Shown piece by piece: positions 1 to 4,300 of a DNA stretch of 5,799 nt. Made by a program: the position numbers and the translations under genes. The stretch's first letter is position 1. Each line of letters starts with the position of its first letter. The notes beneath the pieces are model-generated. The model was not told the origin of the DNA. It worked only from the letters and a program-made list of their open reading frames with translations, and did not search any database. The stretch comes from an uncultured Opitutaceae bacterium (lineage in GTDB: Bacteria > Verrucomicrobiota > Verrucomicrobiia > Opitutales > Opitutaceae), in the NCBI GenBank assembly GCA_937902865.1, contig CALFNJ010000607.1, positions 1-5,799 on the forward strand, read 5' to 3'.

Positions 1-122
1 TGACAAGAATGCGCATGCGGGACAGACTTGGAAAACCGCGGATGGTTCGCCAGCAAAACCTTGGGAGATACTTCAGCCTCCGGAACTTGGAGATGCAGGG
101 AAATCCAAGTCGATCGAAACCA

Positions 123-286
123 ATTGGCCGCGAAAAGGCGCAAACCACGCAAAAAATGTAGGGGCGTCCCTTGGGACGTCCGGTTTGGTTAAAACTGCGC
201 AAAGACGGGCGTCCCAAGCGACGCCCCTACATCGACGATCCAGGCGAAATTCCTTTTTGCGTTCTCTGCGCCTTCTTGCGGCCAAT
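123..286. repeat. Long inverted repeat (family D) enclosing a REP-like pair
   Basis: Two 33-nt arms, 123-155 and 254-286, are reverse complements at 28 of 33 positions by eye. Each arm starts ATTGGCCGC and ends ACGCAAAAA, with loosely repeated CGCA-containing units of about 9-10 bp between. The 98-nt loop is largely filled by a different inverted repeat at 157-231, so the two palindromes are nested around nearly the same centre. No open frame here looks like a protein. The element lies downstream of tgt in the gene-free stretch 1-349. Its function is unknown; a transcript through it could fold into a long hairpin. Confidence 0.8.
157..231. repeat. REP/BIME-like pair A1 with GTAG-flanked hairpins
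   Basis: The arms at 157-183 and 205-231 match as reverse complements at 24 of 27 positions. Each arm is itself nearly palindromic: in the left arm GGCGTCCC is followed by TT and then GGGACGTC. Each hairpin is preceded on its outer side by GTAG. A GTAG or GGAG tetranucleotide beside a short imperfect hairpin, arranged as an inverted pair, is the known layout of REP sequences in BIMEs mobilised by RAYT (Y1 HUH) transposases. Related pairs occur at 3485-3590 and 4208-4283. Membership of the REP class is inferred; no RAYT gene is in the window. Confidence 0.75.
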
Positions 287-317
287 CCTCCGATTCCTCC
301 GTTTGCAGCTCCCTAAC

Positions 318-348
318 CGCGGCTCACCGGGGACGGTTCGCCCCACCT
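318..348 (+). repeat. Repeat F, copy 1, abutting the tgt stop codon
   Basis: This 31-nt stretch matches the minus-strand sequence of 5550-5579 at 26 positions, with four mismatches and one gap. The exact shared core is GGGACGGTTCGCCC. Together with the bases just before it, the copy has short complementary ends (AACCG at 315-319, CGGTT at 334-338). It ends one base before the tgt stop codon and might serve as a 3'-end hairpin for that transcript, though no T-run accompanies it. Confidence 0.55.
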
Positions 349-349
349 G

Positions 350-1486
350 TTAGCGCGCCGTGGCGCCGGCTTCGTAGCGCGCGATCCACTCGCGGTGCCA
401 CGAACCATAGTCGCCCGCCTCCAGGTGCGCGCGCGCCTGCGCCATCAGGTCGAGGTAGAAATGCAGGTTGTGGATCGTGAGCAGCGTGCAGCTCAGGATT
501 TCGCCGGCGAGCGTGAGGTGCCTGAGGTACGCCCGGGAGAAATTAGCCGTATAGTTGTTCAGCCCTTCGACGATCGGCTTGGGATCGGTCCGATAGCGCT
601 CGTTGCGCAGGTTCATCGGGCCATCCGGCGTGAAGACGAGGCCGTTGCGGGCGACGCGCGTCGGCAGCACGCAGTCAAACATGTCCACGCCGAGCGCGAT
701 CATCTTCAGGATCTGCGTCGGCGTCCCGAGTCCCATGGTGTAGCGGGGCTTGTCCGCCGGCAGGAATGGCGTGGTGGCGCCCACCTGCTTGAGCATCTCG
801 GGCTCGGGCTCGCCCACGCTCACGCCACCGACCGCATAGCCCGGAAAATCCAGTGCGGCGAGAGACTCCGCCGCCTCACGCCGCAGATCGTCGAAAGTCG
901 ATCCCTGGACGATCGCGAACACATGATGGCCCGCAGCGAGGAAGCCGTTGTCGGTCGCAATTTCCCGACATTGCTTCGCCCAACGATAGCTCCGTGCCAC
1001 CGCCTTGGCACAGGCATCGCGTTCGCAGGGCCAGGGGGGACATTCGTCGATGACCATGGCGATGTCGCTGCCCAGGTTCTGCTGGATCGTCATCACCTCG
1101 CGCGGCCCGAGGAAGAGTTTCGCGCCGTCAAGGTGGGATTGGAACGCCACCCCCTCGTCCTTGATGTCGCGGAGCTTCGCCAGGCTGAAAACCTGGAAAC
1201 CGCCGCTATCCGTCAGGATCGGGCCATTCCAACCCATGAATTTGTGCAGACCGCCGAGGTCGCGGATCAGTTCGGAGCCCGGGCGCAGGTTGAGATGGTA
1301 GGTGTTGCCCAGGATGATCTGGGCGCCGATCTCGTGGAGGTGAGTGGGAGTGATGGACTTAACCGTGCCCTGCGTACCCACCGGCATGAAGATCGGGGTC
1401 TCGATCACGCCATGCCGGGTCCGCAGCCGCCCCCGTCGGGCGGCTGTCGCAGAATCGGCTTTCAGGAGGTCGAAATGTCCGGCCAT
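350..1486 (-). CDS. tgt: Queuine/preQ1 tRNA-ribosyltransferase (TGT) lacking the zinc cysteines
   Basis: This cytoplasmic enzyme exchanges guanine-34 in the anticodons of tRNA-Asp, -Asn, -His and -Tyr for preQ1, the first base-insertion step of queuosine synthesis. The 378-residue length is normal. Visible landmarks are LTDSGGFQVFSL with general base D93, VIDEC (D147, C149), the substrate-pocket segment GGVSVGEPEPEM (220-231), MFDCVLPTR with nucleophile D271, and RAYLRHL (318-324). The usual C-terminal CxCxxC of the zinc site is absent: the equivalent stretch reads EGLNNYTANFS (307-317), while the ligand histidine is kept in TIHNLH (H339). I re-translated this stretch from the bases and it is in frame. 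The start is supported by GGAGG (plus-strand CCTCC at 1494-1498), 7 nt before the ATG. Divergent from trpG. No queA or other queuosine gene is present. Identification is very secure. Confidence 0.97.
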   Translation of the reverse strand: MAGHFDLLKADSATAARRGRLRTRHGVIETPIFMPVGTQGTVKSITPTHLHEIGAQIILGNTYHLNLRPGSELIRDLGGLHKFMGWNGPILTDSGGFQVFSLAKLRDIKDEGVAFQSHLDGAKLFLGPREVMTIQQNLGSDIAMVIDECPPWPCERDACAKAVARSYRWAKQCREIATDNGFLAAGHHVFAIVQGSTFDDLRREAAESLAALDFPGYAVGGVSVGEPEPEMLKQVGATTPFLPADKPRYTMGLGTPTQILKMIALGVDMFDCVLPTRVARNGLVFTPDGPMNLRNERYRTDPKPIVEGLNNYTANFSRAYLRHLTLAGEILSCTLLTIHNLHFYLDLMAQARAHLEAGDYGSWHREWIARYEAGATAR

Positions 1487-1513
1487 GGCGCAGCCTCCAC
1501 CCTACCCGGACGC

Positions 1514-1542
1514 TTGACCCCCCTGTCAACCTATGGGTAATT
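1514..1542. promoter_or_regulatory. Shared divergent promoter region with a TTGAC-N6-GTCAA dyad
   Basis: The gap between tgt and trpG contains TTGAC (1514-1518), six bases, then GTCAA (1525-1529), a perfect 5-bp dyad. Read on the plus strand, TTGACC at 1514-1519 is a good -35 with GGTAAT (1536-1541) as a -10 at 16-bp spacing, which points at trpG. Read on the minus strand, TTGACA (1524-1529) is a consensus -35 facing tgt, but its -10 is poor (GGTAGG or TAGGGT). It could equally be an operator for a dimeric regulator. Prediction by eye only. Confidence 0.4.
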
Positions 1543-2117
1543 GCCTTCACGTGCTGCTCGTCATCGACAACTACGATTCCTTCACCTTCAACCTCGTCCA
1601 ATACTTCGGTCAGTTGGGCGTGGAACAGCGCGTTTATCGCAACAACGAGATCACTCCCGCCGAGGCGCTGGCCCTCAAGCCCGACCGAGTGCTGATCTCC
1701 CCTGGTCCGTGTTCACCCGCCGAAGCCGGAGTTTCCCTCGAGATGATCAAGGCGTTCGCCGGCCAGAAGCCCATTTTCGGGGTCTGCCTCGGCCATCAGT
1801 CGATCGGCCACTATTTTGGCGGCAAGGTCGTCCGCGCCGACCGCCTCATGCACGGCAAGACTTCGCCGATCCGCCATCGGAACACCGATCTCTTCCGGGG
1901 CCTGCCGCAAAATTTTCCCGCGACCCGCTACCACTCCCTGCTCGTCGAGCGCAGCTCTCTGCCCGATTGCCTCGAGGTCACCGCCGACACGGCCGAGGGC
2001 GAGATCATGGGGTTGCGCCACAAATCCTTGCCCATCTGGGGCGTGCAGTTCCATCCCGAGTCCATCGCCACCGAGGGCGGGATGAAGATCCTGCAGAACT
2101 TTTTGGAACTGAACTGA
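1533..2117 (+). CDS. trpG/pabA: Glutamine amidotransferase, anthranilate/aminodeoxychorismate synthase component II
   Basis: This subunit hydrolyses glutamine and channels ammonia to TrpE (anthranilate, tryptophan pathway) or PabB (aminodeoxychorismate, folate pathway); many bacteria use one protein for both, so the symbol is left double. Residues are counted from the ATG at 1533. The N-terminus VIDNYDSFTFNLVQYFGQLG is typical, with the oxyanion segment ISPGPCSPAEAG (55-66), the nucleophile elbow GVCLGHQSIG (C85), MHGKTS (106-111), and QFHPES supplying H174 and E176. The triad is complete. The family usually begins MLLVIDNYDSF, which corresponds to GTG at 1551, six codons later. The ATG at 1533 overlaps a likely promoter -10 and lacks a Shine-Dalgarno, so 1551 is at least as likely. 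No trpE or pabB is in the window. Confidence 0.93.
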   Translation: MGNCLHVLLVIDNYDSFTFNLVQYFGQLGVEQRVYRNNEITPAEALALKPDRVLISPGPCSPAEAGVSLEMIKAFAGQKPIFGVCLGHQSIGHYFGGKVVRADRLMHGKTSPIRHRNTDLFRGLPQNFPATRYHSLLVERSSLPDCLEVTADTAEGEIMGLRHKSLPIWGVQFHPESIATEGGMKILQNFLELN

Positions 2118-2135
2118 GACAAAATTGTAACAGAT

Positions 2136-2254
2136 AGTAGCGAGTAGCGGGTAGTGACTAGCGAGCATATCGAACCTTCCGAGACCGGTTCTCCTGATAA
2201 CTCTCAACTCCGTCCCGCCTTCTACTCGCTACCCGCTACTCACTACTCGCTACT
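2136..2254. repeat. Inverted repeat C built of 7-bp tandem units, upstream of nrdR
   Basis: The left arm, 2136-2165, consists of four 7-bp units plus AG: AGTAGCG, AGTAGCG, GGTAGTG, ACTAGCG. The right arm, 2225-2254, is its reverse complement at 25 of 30 positions and is also built of heptamers on the opposite strand. The loop is 59 nt with no ORF. The element fills most of the 154-nt gap between trpG and nrdR, starting 18 nt after the trpG stop and ending 17 nt before the nrdR ATG. It may act as a hairpin in a read-through transcript, or the nrdR promoter may lie inside it. Its origin is unknown. Confidence 0.8.
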
Positions 2255-2271
2255 TTTTCGCTCCACCACCC

Positions 2272-2739
2272 ATGCGCTGCCCGAAGTGCACTTCGATTGA
2301 GGACAAGGTGATCGACTCCCGCATCAGCAAAGAGGGGAATACGATCCGCCGTCGCCGGGAATGCCTGGAATGCGGCAATCGTTTCACCACGACCGAGTCG
2401 CTCGTCCGCGACGGCATGATCGTGATCAAGCGCGACGGCCGCCGGGAGGATTTCGTCCGCGAGAAGCTCACCCACGCCGTCCGCGCCGCCTGCCACAAAC
2501 GCCCCGTTGATGCCGAGCAGATGACGATGCTGGTCGAAGACGTCATGGACGTGCTCGAGGCCCAGTACGAAAGCGAGATTCCTTCCCAGGCCATCGGCGA
2601 TGCCGTGATGCAGCGTCTGCGGCGCATCGACCAGGTTGCCTACGTGCGCTTCGCCAGCGTCTACAAGGAATTCCGCGACGTCGGAGAGTTCGTCGACGAG
2701 ATCAGCAGCCTGGGCAAGTCCAAGCCCGAAAATTCCTAG
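2272..2739 (+). CDS. nrdR: Transcriptional repressor NrdR (zinc ribbon plus ATP-cone)
   Basis: NrdR senses ATP/dATP and represses ribonucleotide reductase operons by binding paired NrdR boxes. The 155-residue protein has the normal family length and order: an N-terminal zinc ribbon with C3, C6, C31 and C34 (MRCPKC and CLECGNRF), the basic RRRREC stretch (26-31) contacting DNA, then an ATP-cone from about 47 to 137 beginning VIKRDGRREDFVREKL. All four zinc ligands are present. The start gives the canonical MRCPKC terminus, although no Shine-Dalgarno is visible (the leader is pyrimidine-rich). Same direction as trpG but 154 nt away, with repeat C between, so co-transcription is uncertain. No reductase gene and no obvious NrdR box is in the window, so its targets lie elsewhere. 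Confidence 0.97.
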   Translation: MRCPKCTSIEDKVIDSRISKEGNTIRRRRECLECGNRFTTTESLVRDGMIVIKRDGRREDFVREKLTHAVRAACHKRPVDAEQMTMLVEDVMDVLEAQYESEIPSQAIGDAVMQRLRRIDQVAYVRFASVYKEFRDVGEFVDEISSLGKSKPENS

Positions 2740-2856
2740 GTGGAACGCGTTGTCCCTCACGCGTTGCGGCGAAGCCGCTCCGTGCTTGCGCGCTGACTCA
2801 ATTTTCGCGCCGCCCCTCAGCTGACCTTCTGCTCCCGGCTACCGTTCCGCCTCCGC

Positions 2857-3363
2857 ATGCCCGCTCCTTCCCGCGACGAACTGCGTCGCCTGCATTTCAT
2901 CAACGCCTTGTTTGCCGAGGTCACGGGCCACGATCTCTACCTCGCGCAGCAGATCCGGGAGGCCATCGCCTTCAGCCTCGCCGAGCTGACCGCGCAGACC
3001 GCAGCGCATCCGGAATTCGCCGCGAAATTCGATGCCGAGTTCAACGCCGCCGCCGCGCACCTGCTCGCGAAGCATTTCGCTCATTTTCCCCGGCGCGGCT
3101 TTTTCCACTGGGACGCCGCGCTTACGCCGACCGCCGCGACGCCGCTCTTCGCCCGGGCCGAGCTGATGGCCGGGCTGAAGAAACTCGCGCCCTATCGCGA
3201 ATCGACGCTGCTCGTCACCAATTTGCGCCCCGCACTCATCCCGCCCCACCGCCGCGCCACGCCGCGCCGCCAGCGGGACTACGAGGAGGCCCTCGCCTTC
3301 GTCCGCGACCTCACCGCCGCCCGAACTGCCCGCTCCGCGGATCTGCAACTGCTCTTCCTCTGA
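2857..3363 (+). CDS. Uncharacterised 168-aa protein, alanine-rich and mostly helical
   Basis: I do not recognise this protein. It is 168 residues, rich in Ala, Leu and Arg, without signal peptide, transmembrane segment, cysteines or an evident catalytic motif. Residues 6-75 look helical and amphipathic. A central aromatic segment, HFPRRGFFHWDAAL (76-89), and a proline/arginine-rich stretch, RPALIPPHRRATPRRQR (124-140), are distinctive, and the C-terminus is a further helix. Codon use is strongly GC-ending like the neighbours, and the other frames contain nothing better, so I believe it is a real gene. It follows nrdR by 117 nt in the same direction and has no Shine-Dalgarno. It may be a lineage-restricted gene; no function is assigned. 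Confidence 0.75.
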   Translation: MPAPSRDELRRLHFINALFAEVTGHDLYLAQQIREAIAFSLAELTAQTAAHPEFAAKFDAEFNAAAAHLLAKHFAHFPRRGFFHWDAALTPTAATPLFARAELMAGLKKLAPYRESTLLVTNLRPALIPPHRRATPRRQRDYEEALAFVRDLTAARTARSADLQLLFL

Positions 3364-3371
3364 AAAGGTAA

Positions 3372-3393
3372 GGACGGGCGGCCCTGCCCATCC
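3372..3393 (+). terminator. Possible hairpin after the 168-aa gene
   Basis: GGACGGGC (3372-3379) and GCCCATCC (3386-3393) can pair at 7 of 8 positions around a 6-nt loop, starting 9 nt after the stop codon of the unrecognised gene. There is no following T-run, so it is at best a weak or Rho-assisted terminator, and it could be another small intergenic repeat. Confidence 0.35.
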
Positions 3394-3419
3394 GCTTGGA
3401 CTCCATCCGCGACCTTGTC

Positions 3420-3670
3420 GGAATTTCACCACAGAGGCACCGAGACACAGAGACGATCAGCCTCTCATCACGAACCGGGATCCGTGTAGGGGCGTTCCTT
3501 GCGGACGCCCGTTACCTATTGCCCGCTTTCCACTCGGTAATGCGGTTCCGGTTGGCAGAGCGAACGGGCGTCCCAAGGGACGCCCCTACACCAGAAATTG
3601 GACTCCTGATTTCCCCAGCTCCAAGTAAATCAGATCTCTCCGTGCCTCCGTGTCTCTGTGGTGAAATTCC
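3420..3670. repeat. Long inverted repeat (family B) enclosing a REP-like pair
   Basis: The arms 3420-3453 and 3637-3670 are reverse complements at 30 of 34 positions; the outer 17 bases are identical. Inside each arm runs an 8-bp tandem unit (ACAGAGGC, ACCGAGAC, ACAGAGAC in the left arm). The 183-nt loop contains the separate inverted pair at 3485-3590, repeating the nested layout seen at 123-286. It lies in the gene-free stretch 3364-3759. A related element with 9-bp units is at 4114-4183. No function is assigned. Confidence 0.8.
3485..3590. repeat. REP/BIME-like pair A2 with GTAG-flanked hairpins
   Basis: The arms 3485-3513 and 3563-3590 match as reverse complements with one mismatch and a one-base gap. 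The right arm, read on the minus strand, holds a perfect GGGCGTCCC-TT-GGGACGCCC hairpin preceded by GTAG; the left arm has the same GTAG and a bulged stem. The roughly 50-nt spacer has no coding character. Same family as 157-231 and 4208-4283. Class assignment to REP/BIME is inferred from the layout. Confidence 0.78.
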
Positions 3671-3706
3671 GTCGTTCCGAGGATCGGCACTCAAACTTTC
3701 TCCTCA

Positions 3707-3733
3707 TTTCGGGTGTTTCGTGTATTTCGTGGT
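3707..3733. repeat. Solitary 9-bp tandem repeat (family E) before the HIT gene
   Basis: Three consecutive 9-bp units, TTTCGGGTG, TTTCGTGTA and TTTCGTGGT, end 26 nt before the HIT gene ATG. It resembles a single arm of the inverted repeats elsewhere in the window, but I find no reverse-complement partner. The HIT gene promoter or leader must overlap or adjoin it. Confidence 0.6.
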
Positions 3734-3759
3734 GACCTTCCTCCGATCCTTTCGACGTC

Positions 3760-4101
3760 ATGCCTAAAACCATTTTCCAAAAAATCATCGACCGGGAGAT
3801 TCCGGCGAAGATCGAGCACGAGGACGACCGCTGCATCGTCATCCATGACATCGAGCCGAAGGCGCCCGTGCACCTGCTCATCATTCCGAAGCAGGTCATC
3901 GAACGCATCGGCGCCGCCACCGCCGCGGATGAGCCCGTCCTCGGTCATCTCCTCGTCACCGCCGGCGTCGTCGCGAAAAAGCTGAATCTCGCCCGCGGCT
4001 TCCGCCTCGTGATCAACAGCGGCCCCGACGCCAGCGAAACCGTCCCACACGTCCACGTCCACCTCCTCGCCAAGCGCCAGCTCACCTGGCCGCCGGGTTG
4101 A
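3760..4101 (+). CDS. HIT-family (HinT-like) purine nucleoside phosphoramidase
   Basis: HinT-type proteins are small cytoplasmic dimers that hydrolyse the phosphoramidate bond of AMP-linked amines, including adenylated lysine. The 113-residue length fits. The histidine triad is PHVHVHLL with H97, H99 and H101, followed by the typical HinT tail RQLTWPPG. The N-terminal FQKIIDREIPAKI and HLLIIPKQVIERI segments are also standard. The usual G-Q-S/T before the triad reads S-E-T here, and the common GGR after it reads AKR, both mild departures. The start gives the canonical MPKTIFQKI; no clear Shine-Dalgarno is seen. It faces dprA, and an inverted repeat begins 12 nt after its stop. Family assignment is secure; substrate is inferred from the family. 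Confidence 0.95.
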   Translation: MPKTIFQKIIDREIPAKIEHEDDRCIVIHDIEPKAPVHLLIIPKQVIERIGAATAADEPVLGHLLVTAGVVAKKLNLARGFRLVINSGPDASETVPHVHVHLLAKRQLTWPPG

Positions 4102-4113
4102 CCTGAAATTTCA

Positions 4114-4183
4114 CACAGAGACCACGGAGTACACAGAGAATCTGAATCCACTTCCAATCTCCGTGTACTCCGTGGCCTCTGTG
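4114..4183. repeat. Compact inverted repeat B' (9-bp units) between convergent genes
   Basis: The arms 4114-4139 and 4158-4183 are reverse complements at 24 of 26 positions around an 18-nt loop. Each arm carries a 9-bp tandem unit (ACAGAGACC, ACGGAGTAC, then ACAGAGA). It resembles family B at 3420-3670, but with a 9-bp rather than an 8-bp period. It begins 12 nt after the HIT stop codon, so it could act as a strong 3'-end hairpin, without a T-run. Confidence 0.8.
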
Positions 4184-4207
4184 CGACACCGGATCGAGAC
4201 GGTTCGA

Positions 4208-4283
4208 TGTAGGGGCGTTCCTTGCGGACGCCCATTCGCTCCGCCAACCGGGAACCTGGGCGTCCATGAAGAACGCCCCTACC
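4208..4283. repeat. REP/BIME-like pair A3 near the dprA 3' end
   Basis: The arms 4208-4234 and 4257-4283 match as reverse complements at 22 of 27 positions. Both are preceded on the outer side by GTAG. The left arm is nearly identical to the left arm of the pair at 3485-3590; the right arm is more worn, with its loop changed but the GGGCGT/ACGCCC stem kept. It ends 17 nt from the dprA stop codon and lies beside, not inside, repeat B'. Confidence 0.7.
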
Positions 4284-4300
4284 CCGGAGCCCGCACGCTC

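Noticed and set aside
1..122. Possible 3' end of a gene entering from the left edge
   Set aside because: Plus-strand frames are open for a while, but none gives a recognisable protein and they run on into repeat sequence; nothing can be claimed.
73..353. Short frames of 70 aa (minus) and 60 aa (plus)
   Set aside because: Both run through the nested inverted repeats and have no protein-like character beyond them.
395..1540. 381-aa open frame on the plus strand
   Set aside because: It lies antisense to tgt, has no recognisable domain, and is the kind of long antisense frame expected in GC-rich coding DNA.
2124..2260. CRISPR-like regular repeats
   Set aside because: The units are 7-9 bp, adjacent and degenerate, with no spacers and no cas genes.
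2766..2778. GCGGC-GAA-GCCGC hairpin after nrdR as a terminator
   Set aside because: The stem is only 5 bp with a 3-nt loop and no T-run, as expected by chance in GC-rich DNA.
3396..3767. 123-aa open frame containing phrases such as SPQRHRDTE
   Set aside because: It is mostly a translation of the family B, A and E repeats (3420-3733). Such repeat-derived frames look like hypothetical proteins but have no independent support.
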